64,000 nucleotides of DNA from Candidatus Lucifugimonas marina (GTDB lineage: Bacteria; Chloroflexota; Dehalococcoidia; Lucifugimonadales; Lucifugimonadaceae): assembly GCA_029593915.1 (NCBI GenBank), contig CP046147.1, positions 1,736,001 through 1,800,000 on the forward strand, given 5' to 3'. The notes beneath the pieces are model-generated. The model ran no database searches. It was not told the origin of the DNA and saw nothing but the letters and a program-made list of their open reading frames with translations. The translations under genes and the position numbers were made by a program. Positions 9,079 through 18,470 of the stretch are shown in pieces. Position 1 is the first letter of the stretch; each line of letters opens with the position of its first letter.

Positions 9079-9342
9079 ATGGTTCGAATCCGTCTTAAAC
9101 GCGTTGGTGGCAAGAAGCACCCGTTCTACCGAGTAGTTGTCGCTGACCAGCGAGCAGCCCGCGATGGTTCATTTATCGAACAGATCGGCACGTACGATCC
9201 CTTCCCAGACCCACCTGCGATCAAGCTCGATGAAGAGAAGGTCAACAAGTGGTTGAAGGATGGCGCACAGCCTTCTGATTCAGTCGCTAGCCTGCTCAAA
9301 ACTGCAGGAATCCTTCCTAAGGCAGCTGCTGCAAGTGGCTGA
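9079..9342 (+). CDS. rpsP: 30S ribosomal protein S16
   Basis: S16 binds 16S rRNA in the body of the small subunit. The N-terminus [20 protein letters not shown] is the family signature, and the 87-residue length is normal. The ATG at 9079 gives this N-terminus; the frame is open upstream to 8995 but that part is not family-like. It starts a small translation operon with khpA and rimM. Confidence 0.97.
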   Translation: MVRIRLKRVGGKKHPFYRVVVADQRAARDGSFIEQIGTYDPFPDPPAIKLDEEKVNKWLKDGAQPSDSVASLLKTAGILPKAAAASG

Positions 9343-9358
9343 ACATGACGACGAAGTC

Positions 9359-9622
9359 ATGGTCGACGGTGACGACATGTCGCCGATCGACTCCATGCGG
9401 GAGATGATCGAATACATCGCCCGTGCGCTTGCCTCGAACCCGGATGCAGTTTCTGTAACGGAAGAGGACGATGGCGAACGCATCTTCCTACACCTGTCCG
9501 TCGACGATCAGGACAAGGGCAAAGTGATCGGTCGAGATGGCCGAGTTGCTCAGTCGATGCGCTCCCTCCTCAGGGTTGCTGCTGTGAAGGCCGACACTCG
9601 CGTCAGCCTCGAAATCGACTAA
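9359..9622 (+). CDS. khpA: KhpA-type KH-domain RNA-binding protein
   Basis: A single-KH-domain protein of about 87 residues. The motif IGRDGRVAQSMRSLLRVAA is the GxxG-containing KH core, following REMIEYIARALASNPDAVSV, which is typical of the YlqC/KhpA family that pairs with KhpB and binds RNA. The frame opens inside rpsP; possible starts are GTG 9335, ATG 9359 and ATG 9377, and I chose 9359 by length. The position between rpsP and rimM is the usual one. Confidence 0.9.
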   Translation: MVDGDDMSPIDSMREMIEYIARALASNPDAVSVTEEDDGERIFLHLSVDDQDKGKVIGRDGRVAQSMRSLLRVAAVKADTRVSLEID

Positions 9623-9661
9623 CTCGTCTAGCTTCCTAGACCTCCTGGAACTCTCGACACC

Positions 9662-10207
9662 ATGACCGATTCAACAAATCGTTCCGCCAGTTCGGACGAA
9701 AATTTGGTTGTGGTAGGTCGCGTCCGCCGTCCTACAGGCATCAAGGGCGCAGTTCTTGTAGAGGTCTATTCTGGCAATCCAGACCGATTCGATATCGGCG
9801 ACGTTGTTATCGCCAACGGACGGGAGTACGAAGTCGTCAACATCGGCAGATCCGGCGATTCCACAAAACTCACTTTTGCTTCGATTGATTCAATCGAAAA
9901 AGCCGATCATCTTCGAGATCTGGAGCTTTCGGTGCGTGCCGAAGATCTCCCCGAAAATCCGCCGGGCATCTACTACCACTACGAGATCATCGGAAACGAT
10001 GTATCGACCATTGATGGGCAACAGCTGGGAACTCTCACAGAGATTCTCGAAACAGGCAGTAACGATGTGCTCATCATCACACCAAAAACAGAATCGGGAA
10101 AAAAGAAGCCAGCCGAAATACTCGTGCCGGTTCTCGACGGTGTGATTGTCAACGTAGACAAAGAGAACAATGCAATGCTGATTGACCCACCCGACGGGAT
10201 TCTCTAA
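9662..10207 (+). CDS. rimM: Ribosome maturation factor RimM
   Basis: RimM binds S19 and assists 30S head assembly. The 181-residue protein has the N-terminal barrel (VVVGRVRRPTGIKGAVLVEVYSGNPDRF) and a C-terminal PRC-barrel (GTLTEILETGSNDVLIITP, AEILVPVLDGVIVNVDKEN). It follows khpA closely. The usual next genes, trmD and rplS, are not here; the downstream neighbour is a YebC-family gene about 100 bases away. Confidence 0.95.
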   Translation: MTDSTNRSASSDENLVVVGRVRRPTGIKGAVLVEVYSGNPDRFDIGDVVIANGREYEVVNIGRSGDSTKLTFASIDSIEKADHLRDLELSVRAEDLPENPPGIYYHYEIIGNDVSTIDGQQLGTLTEILETGSNDVLIITPKTESGKKKPAEILVPVLDGVIVNVDKENNAMLIDPPDGIL

Positions 10208-10308
10208 GCACGCAGTTTTCGGTAAACTGGGTTGCTCAGATTGGGCGATAGATTCTGAAGTCGTCCTGATCAGTTAGCGACAACGCACAGGCAATAGGAA
10301 AAATCTGA

Positions 10309-11070
10309 ATGTCAGGTCACTCTAAATGGAGCACCATCAAGCACAAGAAGGGCGCCGCCGACGCTAAGCGTGGTGCGTTGTTCACAAAGCTTGCTCGAGA
10401 AATTATGGTCGCAGCTAAGAGCGGCGATCCCAATCCCGAGATGAATTTCCGCCTTCGACTTGCGGTCGACAACGCTAAGTCGCAGAACATGCCTAAAGAC
10501 AACATCGATCGTGCCGTTGCTCGCGGATCAGGTGTCGGCGCCGATGCTGTTGTTCTCGAAGAGATTAGCTACGAGGCGTACGGTCCTGGCGGAGCCGGGA
10601 TCATCGTCCAAACTCTTACAGATAACAAGAACCGAACTGCTGCCGAAGTTCGAGCAAAGATCACCCGTGGGGGTGGCAATCTTGCGGGCTCTAATGCTGT
10701 CGCATGGAACTTCGAGAACAAGGGGCTCATTACCGTCGAAGTAAACGAAGGCGACCCTGAAGATATTGCTCTCGAAATCGTCGATGCCGGTGCCGAAGAT
10801 GTTGAAGTCGACGGTACAACAGTTCAGGTCACTGCCCCGTACGAGGATTTCGCAGAAGTGAAGTCGAGTGTCGAAGCCCTTGAGGGCATCACTGTTGAAA
10901 GCGGTGATGTTGCACTCGTGCCTACCACTTTGGTCCCTCTCGACGACAAGGGTGCGATGCAGACACTTCGATTGCTAGATCAGCTTGAAGAGCTTGATGA
11001 CGTATCGAAGGTCTACTCGAACGGTGATTTCTCGGATGAAGTACTCGAAAAGTACGCCGGCAACGACTAA
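10309..11070 (+). CDS. YebC/PmpR family protein (probable translation factor / regulator)
   Basis: The N-terminus SGHSKWSTIKHKKGAADAKRGALFTKL is the diagnostic YebC/TACO1 signature, and the acidic loops and EEISYEAYGPGGAGIIVQTLTDNKNRTAAEVR segment confirm it. The 253-residue length is normal. Members have been described as transcription regulators and more recently as factors that relieve ribosome stalling at proline-rich stretches; which applies here cannot be told from sequence. A hairpin terminator follows. Confidence 0.95.
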   Translation: MSGHSKWSTIKHKKGAADAKRGALFTKLAREIMVAAKSGDPNPEMNFRLRLAVDNAKSQNMPKDNIDRAVARGSGVGADAVVLEEISYEAYGPGGAGIIVQTLTDNKNRTAAEVRAKITRGGGNLAGSNAVAWNFENKGLITVEVNEGDPEDIALEIVDAGAEDVEVDGTTVQVTAPYEDFAEVKSSVEALEGITVESGDVALVPTTLVPLDDKGAMQTLRLLDQLEELDDVSKVYSNGDFSDEVLEKYAGND

Positions 11071-11114
11071 TTACAGTTCAACCTACACGAATAATTTAGT
11101 TTCGTAAGAAATCA

Positions 11115-11153
11115 GGCGGCAGTACAATTTTTGGATTGGATTGCCGCTTTTTT
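11115..11153 (+). terminator. Rho-independent terminator after the YebC-family gene
   Basis: GCGGCA (11116-11121) pairs with TGCCGC (11142-11147), with an inner CAAT/ATTG helix, and is followed by six T residues at 11148-11153. It lies 45 bases after the stop codon of the YebC-family gene. Confidence 0.7.
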
Positions 11154-11181
11154 ATTGGGACAGATCGGATGCGAGAACTAG

Positions 11182-11367
11182 ATGTGTAGAAGTACCGCAG
11201 GGCCTCTACTTGCAATGATGGGCGTTGCAGGAACGGCGGCCGGTGTCGGACTCGCAGTTATTCGAGAGCGTCTTGATCGCCGGGCTGACTCCCGCGCAGC
11301 CGCCGAGGCAGCCGAAGAGCAAGACCAAGAATCAGCCGATTCCGATGAAACTCCAAACAGTCGCTAG
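11182..11367 (+). CDS. Hypothetical small protein with N-terminal hydrophobic segment
   Basis: A 61-residue frame that just fits between the terminator and the convergent YyaL-type gene. Residues 6-27 (AGPLLAMMGVAGTAAGVGLAVI) could span the membrane; the remainder is a charged Arg/Ala/Glu/Asp-rich tail. I recognise no family. Support is only the composition and the fit in the gap, so it may not be real. Confidence 0.4.
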   Translation: MCRSTAGPLLAMMGVAGTAAGVGLAVIRERLDRRADSRAAAEAAEEQDQESADSDETPNSR

Positions 11368-11369
11368 GA

Positions 11370-13430
11370 CTAGCTGAGTAACTCGACCATCTCTGCAACG
11401 CTGGTCACTGGCAATTTACAAGCGTAGTTTTCACAGACGAAGGCTGTCGCTTTTCCGTTCACCTGTTCTCTCGATGCCAGCAATGGCGAGGCAGCATCCT
11501 CGCTAGCATCTCCGTTCGAACCGGCAAGTACCGTGTTGGGTGCGAACGAGCTTCTTAGCTCGCGCTTCATATCGGCTATGACAGGATCGGCGGCATCCCC
11601 AATCAGCACGACTTCCTGAGAATTCGATCGCAAGAAGTCGACGGCTGTTAGCCACGATGTAACGGCCGACGGAGCTTGTTCCATGTGCGGAATCAGTGCC
11701 TTCATGGAAGCCTCGGCTTTTGCGGCGTAGTCGGTTTGCCCGGTGATAACGCCAAGACGTTGAAGAGCGAGTGCTGCAACTGCGCCACCCGAAGGCACAG
11801 CGTTGTCGAGCACGTCACGTGGTCGTACAAGCAGCTTCGAATGTTCCAGCGAAGTGTCGTAGAAAACTTCCCAATCTTTGTCCCAGAAGCGTTCGATCAT
11901 CTGGTCGGCTAAGGCCCGTGCCTCGTCAATATATGAGAAATCAAATGTTGCTTCGTAGAGGACCAGCAAGGCTTCGATCAGATAAGCATGGTCGTCGAGG
12001 TAGCCAAGTAATCTTGCGTCGCCCTCCGTCGCACTGGTCGCCTTCCATGTGTGGAGCAGTCTTCCCTCTGAGTCACGAACCTGGTCCAAAAGCAATCGAG
12101 CATTTTTTTGTGCGATGTCGACCCACTCGGGATTTTCGAATACCGCTCCAGCCTCTGCGAACGCCTTGAGCATCAGAGAGTTCCAAGACACAAGGATTTT
12201 GTCGTCGATTCCGGGTGCGATGCGTTTAGAACGAGCCTCAAGCAATATTTCTCGAACTCGTTCGATGTCGGCAAGCAGTTCTAGGGGTTCTTGACCCGAA
12301 CGAGATAGGAATTCCGCCTGTGATATAGGTAGGTGAAGAATATTCGAACCTTCGAAATTACCTTCCTCAGATACGCCCCAGTACGCCTTGGCAAGTTCGG
12401 CATCGGACGGTTCGAGTACCTCATCTATTTCTGCGGGAGTCCAGACGAAGAACTTGCCTTCCACTCCTTCGGAATCAGCGTCAGACGCCGAGTAGAAGCC
12501 ACCGGCGGCATGGGTCATCTCACGGGTGACATATTCAAGCGTTTCTTCCACGATTCGTCGGTAGAGAGGCTTCTTGGTTGCCTGATAGGCGTGAAGGTAC
12601 AACGAAACTAACTGAGCGTTGTCGTAGAGCATTTTTTCGAAGTGAGGAACCAGCCAAGCGTCGTCGACCGAGTAACGCGCGAATCCACCACCGATCTGAT
12701 CGTAGATTCCACCGTGTGCCATCTTCTCAAGGGTCAGATTTACGATATCTAGGACTTGCGAGCTGCCAGTTCGTTTCCAGTAGCGAAGAAGCAGTTCGTA
12801 AACCATCGGCTGAGGGAATTTCGGAGCACCCTGTGACCCACCATTTTCCTGATCAGCGTTCCCGGCTAGATGAGTAAAACTGCCGAAAATTAGTGACTCG
12901 TCGACCGTGCCATCATTCTTTTGCGGCGTCGACTGCTCACGTATGGCATTTACCACTTGCTGAGAGTTTTCCAGTAGTTCACTGCGCTTGGTGGCATAAG
13001 CATCAGCAACGGCGGTCAAAACCCGAGGGAATCCTGCCATATTCGGTCGGTCTTCAGGTGGAAAGTAGGTCCCGCCATAGAACGGCTGTCCATCGGGTGT
13101 GATGAACACCGTGAGAGGCCAGCCGCCTGAGCCAGTCATCGCTTGAACCGCAGTCATATAGATCGAGTCAACGTCGGGCAGTTCTTCACGGTCGACCTTG
13201 ATGTTGACGAATCCGGTGTTCATCACCGCTGCAATCGATTCGTTCTCGAATGACTCGTGCGCCATTACGTGACACCAGTGGCATGACGAATAACCGATTG
13301 AGAGCAATATTGGCTTGTCGAGGAGTCTCGCTGCAGAAAGAGCTTCCTCACCCCAGGGATACCAGTCGACCGGGTTGTCCTTGTGCTGCAGCAGGTAGGG
13401 GCTTGTCTCGTTCGCCAGTCGGTTGGGCAT
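11370..13430 (-). CDS. Thioredoxin-domain protein of the YyaL / SPATA20 (DUF255) family
   Basis: A 686-residue protein with an N-terminal thioredoxin-like domain and a C-terminal (alpha/alpha)6-barrel. The start [29 protein letters not shown] and the redox motif [16 protein letters not shown] near residue 48 are the family hallmarks; CQC-like segments later resemble glycosidase-like barrels ([33 protein letters not shown]). Biochemical function is unknown. It is 93 bases downstream of the thioredoxin-NHL gene on the same strand, so two thioredoxin-fold proteins are probably co-expressed. Confidence 0.92.
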   Translation of the reverse strand: MPNRLANETSPYLLQHKDNPVDWYPWGEEALSAARLLDKPILLSIGYSSCHWCHVMAHESFENESIAAVMNTGFVNIKVDREELPDVDSIYMTAVQAMTGSGGWPLTVFITPDGQPFYGGTYFPPEDRPNMAGFPRVLTAVADAYATKRSELLENSQQVVNAIREQSTPQKNDGTVDESLIFGSFTHLAGNADQENGGSQGAPKFPQPMVYELLLRYWKRTGSSQVLDIVNLTLEKMAHGGIYDQIGGGFARYSVDDAWLVPHFEKMLYDNAQLVSLYLHAYQATKKPLYRRIVEETLEYVTREMTHAAGGFYSASDADSEGVEGKFFVWTPAEIDEVLEPSDAELAKAYWGVSEEGNFEGSNILHLPISQAEFLSRSGQEPLELLADIERVREILLEARSKRIAPGIDDKILVSWNSLMLKAFAEAGAVFENPEWVDIAQKNARLLLDQVRDSEGRLLHTWKATSATEGDARLLGYLDDHAYLIEALLVLYEATFDFSYIDEARALADQMIERFWDKDWEVFYDTSLEHSKLLVRPRDVLDNAVPSGGAVAALALQRLGVITGQTDYAAKAEASMKALIPHMEQAPSAVTSWLTAVDFLRSNSQEVVLIGDAADPVIADMKRELRSSFAPNTVLAGSNGDASEDAASPLLASREQVNGKATAFVCENYACKLPVTSVAEMVELLS

Positions 13431-13523
13431 GTTTTCCTGTTTCAGATGTCGCTGTGAGCGAATTGATTCGATGGTGGTCGATTACGGCGATTTGATGCAC
13501 CAACATGCGTGGTCGATGCCGGT

Positions 13524-15032
13524 TTACAGACCCGTTAATTCAAGCGGGTAAACCTCGCCCGAATTGAGCTCGATAATTTTGATCTTATGATTGTTCGTAT
13601 CGGCGACGTATATTCGATCACCTGCAATGGCGATTCCAGCAGGTTCGTTGAACTGAGCGATGGTCGAAAATCCATTCATATCGCCAGATTTACCAGAACC
13701 AGCGACTGTTTTAACCTGCAGCGATCCGATGGCGACCGATTTGATTTTGTTGTTGTATGAATCGGCAACATAGATTGTGTCTTTGCTCACTGCCAACCCC
13801 TGCGGATGCTGAAACAGGGCTTCTTTACCAACACCGTCGTAATCGCCAAAATCGAACAGCCCTTTTCCTACAAGTGTTACCACCCTGCCCTCTTCGGCTA
13901 TCGCAGACACGCGAAGCGAGCTGGTTTCGCTATCGATGAAGAACACGGCGTTGTTCGACACCTCGATTCCATACGGCTGTGCCAAACGTGCCGCATCCTT
14001 GAGATCGTCGACTATGTCCTCGCCGCCGTCACCTGCGAACGGTGCAACAGTCCCCTCGGCTATATTCATCGACCAGAGTTGGTGGAATCCGGCCATTGCG
14101 ATATACAAAGTGCCATCGTTCAACGAAAGATCGTAAGGCGAGTTCAGAGGAGCGCTGAGAGCCTCTCCGCCCTTATGTCGGTACAGTGACTGCTCGCCGT
14201 TTCCCGCTATGGTCTCTGCGGTTCCAGCGACCATGCTAACTTTGACAATCGTGTGAGTGCCGGCATCGGCGACGTACAGTGTGTCGCCATCGATCACGAC
14301 TCCTTGCGGGTTGTCGAGAAGCGGATTATCAAATTCCAGTGCTTTGAGTACGCCAGAGGTATCGCCTGTCGCCAGCGGTGATTCACCGTTACCGATGATG
14401 CCTTCGACTTTTCCTTCAAGATCTGTTATCAGCAATCGGTGATTATTGGAATCTGAGATAACCAACAAATCGCGATCAGCATCTATGGAGATCTTCCCTG
14501 GAAAAGACAGATCGGAGTCGGATTGTGACTCCGGTTGAAGATCGAGTTTACCGCGCTTGAACAAACCAGAGGGTTCGTGTTCTTCGATCATCCCGTCGAT
14601 GACTTCATCGAGCGCATCCACTGGGAATTCCCCCTCATGGCGTCCAATCACCTTGCCTGAGGGATCGATAAACATCAGCGTTGGCCAGGCTCGCGCTGCG
14701 TACGATTGCCAAATCTCAAAATCGGCATCGTTCACAACGGGGTGACCAATTCCGTATCTGCGGACAGCCTCACGGACATTCTCAGACGATTTTTCCGACG
14801 TGAATTTCGCCGAGTGCACACCAACCACAGTAAGTATGTCGGCGTACTTTTCTTCCAGCTTCCGCAACTGCGGAAGTACGTGCATGCAGTTAATTCAGCA
14901 GTAGGTCCAGAAGTGAAGAATGACTAATCGGCCGTTGAGATCACCGAGGGTTAGCGGCGATTCCGTATTGAACCACTCAAGCCCATCAGGGAACTGAGGA
15001 GCGTAGATAGTGCCCTCATATCGTGTCGCCAA
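13524..15032 (-). CDS. Probable selenocysteine-containing thioredoxin / NHL-repeat protein (NHLRC2-like)
   Basis: The obvious frame starts at ATG 14885, but the same frame continues upstream across a single TGA at 14895-14897 and encodes the missing part of a thioredoxin fold: [17 protein letters not shown], then UGA, then [14 protein letters not shown]. Members of the family read [12 protein letters not shown], so UGA replaces the first Cys of the CxxC redox pair (giving Sec-Ile-Asn-Cys). After it come [34 protein letters not shown] and then about six NHL beta-propeller blades. A TTG at 15032, after GGGGG, gives a family-like N-terminus ([17 protein letters not shown]); the stop upstream is four to six codons further. 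Total about 502 residues. The start codon is uncertain; the UGA reading is strongly supported by the hairpin at 14859-14876. Confidence 0.85.
14859..14876 (-). promoter_or_regulatory. Bacterial SECIS-like hairpin directing UGA read-through
   Basis: On the minus-strand RNA, CUUCCGC (14876-14870) pairs perfectly with GCGGAAG (14865-14859) around a four-base loop AGUU. The loop begins 26 bases after the UGA, inside the 16-37 base range of known bacterial SECIS elements, and carries a G at its second position followed by U, as SelB-recognised loops do. It lies inside the coding frame. An outer CGUA/UACG pairing (14880-14877 with 14846-14843) may add to it. Confidence 0.75.
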
Positions 15033-15143
15033 CCGTTGCCCCCATAACTACCGTCGCCAGTAACGTTCAATAAAAAATTATCGCATGTGCCACAGCTGAT
15101 ACATGACGGATGTGCTCTCGTACGCACTGATTTACTTTGAAAA

Positions 15144-16076
15144 TTACTTATCGATAAATACTGGCTGGGTCCAAGCACGGGTACCGCGCGACGAGTAAAT
15201 CGTTGCCCGGACATAATCATCGAGCCTGGTTGGCCGATATGAAGGTGAATTACTGGTCGATTCGTGCAGCAGCCGACCGCCTGAGCCAGTGAACAAAGTT
15301 GTGTACTTCGCCTGAATTCCATCACTTGGCGTGGTCTCAGGGTCGATATCGATTTTTATTTCACGCTGGGTCGAAACCATGTCGCCAATGGTCACCCCTG
15401 TCGAGGCATAGAAATCGCCGTCTGACATCGCCTCATAAATATCCTGCTGAGCCAACTTCGCTGCTTTGACCTGCACCCAACCCCTGCCAGGATTCGATCG
15501 GTTGGCATTGAACTCGCCGGTGTAGTGATGTGAATCATCGACAGCGATTCCCCACACACGCCTACCGTTGGTGAGCAGTCTGTCCCAAATACCGTCAGTG
15601 CTGGCTTTTCCACCACCACCTGCATTGTGCGTTTCAGGATGTCCGTTAAAGACCTCCATAAACTTGTAGCCTTCGACCTGCATCATGGCTCCGTCATCGA
15701 ACGCCCAACGGAAATTTGGATGATTAATTGATGCCATTCCACCCGCAGCGATGATCGCCTCTACGTTCTCTCGCATGGCCGTGACGATATCGGTCGAATC
15801 GGAAGCTTCTACGACATGCTCAACGCCGTAGCCGTTTATATGAACCGGACCGTCGGCGTTTCGTGAAGTTACTTCTTCTCCAGCGACCAGCAGCGGCCAC
15901 TTTGCCTTCTCCGCGTCAGTACCTTCGAGAATGGTCAGATGATTATGATCTGACAGGCAAAGCCAATCATAGCCTTGCTCGTGATACCACTCGGCAACGT
16001 GCTCTGGAGATTCATCGCCGTCGCTGTTGGTCGTGTGGGTGTGAAGGTTGCCTTTTAGCCATGTTTTTGTAGTCAT
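15144..16076 (-). CDS. PHP-domain metal-dependent phosphoesterase-like protein (CehA/McbA-like)
   Basis: The 310-residue protein starts WLKGNLHTHTTNSDGDESPE, the HxH motif I of PHP hydrolases, followed by YDWLCLSDHNHLT (motif II DHN), SINHPNFRW (motif III) and VWGIAVDDSHHYTGEF (motif IV). This arrangement matches the CehA/McbA branch that binds metals and hydrolyses phospho- or ester bonds. No signal peptide is seen. It lies about 110 bases upstream of the thioredoxin-NHL gene in the same direction; the substrate is unknown. Confidence 0.85.
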   Translation of the reverse strand: MTTKTWLKGNLHTHTTNSDGDESPEHVAEWYHEQGYDWLCLSDHNHLTILEGTDAEKAKWPLLVAGEEVTSRNADGPVHINGYGVEHVVEASDSTDIVTAMRENVEAIIAAGGMASINHPNFRWAFDDGAMMQVEGYKFMEVFNGHPETHNAGGGGKASTDGIWDRLLTNGRRVWGIAVDDSHHYTGEFNANRSNPGRGWVQVKAAKLAQQDIYEAMSDGDFYASTGVTIGDMVSTQREIKIDIDPETTPSDGIQAKYTTLFTGSGGRLLHESTSNSPSYRPTRLDDYVRATIYSSRGTRAWTQPVFIDK

Positions 16077-16205
16077 AAGCAGATATTACAGTTCATTTGG
16101 CTCGCACGACTCGATCAACGACGTTGACATAGGCGATTCGTGGCGAGAGACTCCGCCGATATCGGGAATAGCACGATTTACTAACTAATCGAGGGAGCAA
16201 CGGAA

Positions 16206-17120
16206 ATGGCGAAGCGAAAAGTTCTAATGACGGGTGCGAGCGGATACATCGCCTCGTTGATGCTTCCAACGTTGCGAGACCGTTTCGACATGGTTCTTGC
16301 CGACGTTTCGGATACTGATCGTGACGGCAACAAGATCGAAGGTATCCAGATAGCCAACTTCATCGACACAGACCGTTCGAAATATGCCCACCTCTTTGAA
16401 GGGGTAGATGCTGTCATCCATCTCGCGTTCAAACCACACGTAACTCGTGGTGAAGTGTCAGAGAAAGCTCCGATCGACAGATTCGACAACGAGCATGAAA
16501 ACGTGCAGATGGCCAACAATATCTACCGTTCAGCGTACGACGCAGGAGTTCGGCGTCTCGCTATAGCCAGTTCGAACCATGCTGCTGATTGGTATGAGCA
16601 TTCGTTAATCCATGACCGCAAGATGGACATGGTTCGGCCAACCGATTTCCCTATTTCAGACAATTTCTATGGGTGGGCAAAGGCTGCCTACGAACTCCTC
16701 GCCTATCCTTACGCATGCGGCATTTTCGGTCGAAAACTTGAAACCGTGATGCTGCGAATCGGATTCACTCGCCCTATCGTTGCTTCTGATTACACATCGG
16801 CTAATTCGATGTCTGAAGAAACCGCTGGCGGATTAGCCGAGTTCAAGCGGAATCTTGGAGCTAGGATCAGTCCCCGCGACATCACACAGTTATTCACAAA
16901 AGCGGTAGAAGCTCCAAACATCGAGAACGAACACGGCGTGCCTTTCGTGGTTGCTTACGGTTGCAGCGACAATACTCGTCGATTCTGGTCGCTTGAAACT
17001 GCTAGGAAGTATCTCGACTACCAGCCCGAAGACGACACCGAGATCACTTATGCCAAAGAGATTGCAGAACTGATAACAGGTCCAGAAGCTAACGTCCGTG
17101 GCGGAAAAGTAGGGATTTAA
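16206..17120 (+). CDS. NAD-dependent epimerase/dehydratase family protein, uronate-dehydrogenase-like
   Basis: An extended SDR protein of 304 residues. GASGYIASLM near residue 10 is the cofactor-binding Gly motif, the ASSNHAADWYE region gives the Ser, and YGWAK near residue 157 is the catalytic YxxxK. The similarity in the middle region suggests uronate dehydrogenase (uronate to aldarolactone with NAD+), which fits the lactonase and glucarate-dehydratase-like genes elsewhere in the window, but sugar-nucleotide epimerases share the fold. GGGAGCAACGGAA precedes the ATG. Confidence 0.75.
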   Translation: MAKRKVLMTGASGYIASLMLPTLRDRFDMVLADVSDTDRDGNKIEGIQIANFIDTDRSKYAHLFEGVDAVIHLAFKPHVTRGEVSEKAPIDRFDNEHENVQMANNIYRSAYDAGVRRLAIASSNHAADWYEHSLIHDRKMDMVRPTDFPISDNFYGWAKAAYELLAYPYACGIFGRKLETVMLRIGFTRPIVASDYTSANSMSEETAGGLAEFKRNLGARISPRDITQLFTKAVEAPNIENEHGVPFVVAYGCSDNTRRFWSLETARKYLDYQPEDDTEITYAKEIAELITGPEANVRGGKVGI

Positions 17121-17222
17121 CCCAAAGCAGGTCCTCGCCCGGATAGGGGGAGCGAGAGGGGGAGACTGCGACGAGGAGCCGAGTCATCCGATGACGAGCG
17201 CGTCAACCGCCGCGTCCCAAGC

Positions 17223-18470
17223 CTAATAGAACGAGAACTGGCGCCTGATCATTTTGTCTTCACCGATTTTGGCGACGATCTGCTCGTGCAGTTCGAAGTC
17301 CCACTCACCGATGAAACTGACAGCCGTGCCACGTTTACCCATTCGAGCAGTCCGGCCAATTCGGTGAACGTACTCTTCGATGTTCTCAGGCATGTCGTAG
17401 TTGATGACGTGCGAGATGGTAGGGATATCCAATCCCCGAGCGGCAAGGTTCGTTGCCACAAGCATTTTCAGACTGCCGTCTCGGAACGAGTTCATCACTC
17501 GGTTTCGTTCAGATTGCGACATACCACCATGGATTCCCTTGATGGCAAATCCTTCGCCTGCAAGACCCTTTGACAGCCGATCAACTCCGACCTGCATCTT
17601 TCGGAAGATTAGAATTTGCGAGCCTTCTTCGATGTCATCAAGAATCTCCATGATGCCGTCGGCTTTATCCTGCGAAGCGACGTCATAGAAGATCTGGTCA
17701 ACCTCATCGACAGTCTCAAGACCCTTCGAGTCGTTCACCAACTGAATCCAGCGGGGGTCGTCGAGGTATCGACGAATTAGTCCACGAATGAATCCCGGTA
17801 TGGTTGCTGAGAACAGAGCCGTTTGGCGAGTGCTCGGGGTTCGTTTGAGAATGAACTCCATGTCATCGGCAAAGCCAATATCCAGCATCTCATCCGCTTC
17901 GTCAAGCACTGCGTTCCGAACGTATCCAAGATCGAGAATACGTCGGTTCATCAAGTCTTTCAGACGACCTGGAGTACCAACCACAATTGTCGCACCTTGT
18001 TCGAGTGCACGAATCTGCTTGGCAATCGGCTCTCCACCGTAGACAGCTACAACACTAATTCCACGGTCTCGACCTATCAGAGAGAGTTCCCTTTGAACCT
18101 GCTGCGCAAGTTCACGCGTTGGCACGAGAACAAGTCCCTGAACGTCTCGCGAATCGGCTTCGACAAGGTTACACATAGGGATACCGAACGATGCGGTCTT
18201 ACCTGATCCGGTTACCGCCTGAGCAACAACGTCTCGTCCTTCAAGCTGCCACGGAATCGACGCCTCTTGAATATCTGAAGGCTTCTCGTAACCCATGTTG
18301 AACAGGGAATTTACGATGGTCTTTTCGAGCTCGAGTCCACCCCAATCGGTGGTTCCCTGCAAGTCGGTGCGCACTTGCGTCAGAGCTTCCGCTGCTGGCT
18401 TTCGTACTTCCTCTCGATCACTCCGTCGTGTCGGTCGCCCTCGAACCGGTGTGCGTTCTTTCTTCGCCAC
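17223..18470 (-). CDS. DEAD-box ATP-dependent RNA helicase
   Basis: The helicase core is complete: Q motif (MGYEKPSDIQEASIP), motif I AQAVTGSGKTA, Ia PTRELAQQ, GG, TPGRL, motif II VLDEADEML, motif III SAT, then IFRKMQVGVDRL, motif V ATNLAARGLDI and motif VI HRIGRTARMG. It unwinds structured RNA in ribosome assembly or decay. The coordinates use the GTG at 18470, the first conventional start in frame; the reading frame in fact stays open about 800 bases further upstream (see the separate entry), so this is the minimum gene. Confidence 0.93.
   Translation of the reverse strand: MAKKERTPVRGRPTRRSDREEVRKPAAEALTQVRTDLQGTTDWGGLELEKTIVNSLFNMGYEKPSDIQEASIPWQLEGRDVVAQAVTGSGKTASFGIPMCNLVEADSRDVQGLVLVPTRELAQQVQRELSLIGRDRGISVVAVYGGEPIAKQIRALEQGATIVVGTPGRLKDLMNRRILDLGYVRNAVLDEADEMLDIGFADDMEFILKRTPSTRQTALFSATIPGFIRGLIRRYLDDPRWIQLVNDSKGLETVDEVDQIFYDVASQDKADGIMEILDDIEEGSQILIFRKMQVGVDRLSKGLAGEGFAIKGIHGGMSQSERNRVMNSFRDGSLKMLVATNLAARGLDIPTISHVINYDMPENIEEYVHRIGRTARMGKRGTAVSFIGEWDFELHEQIVAKIGEDKMIRRQFSFY

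Noticed and set aside
14895-14897. The TGA as an ordinary nonsense mutation or sequencing error in a decaying gene
   Set aside because: The reading frame is intact on both sides, the UGA falls exactly on the redox Cys, and a SECIS-like hairpin lies at the expected distance. Error remains possible but is less likely.
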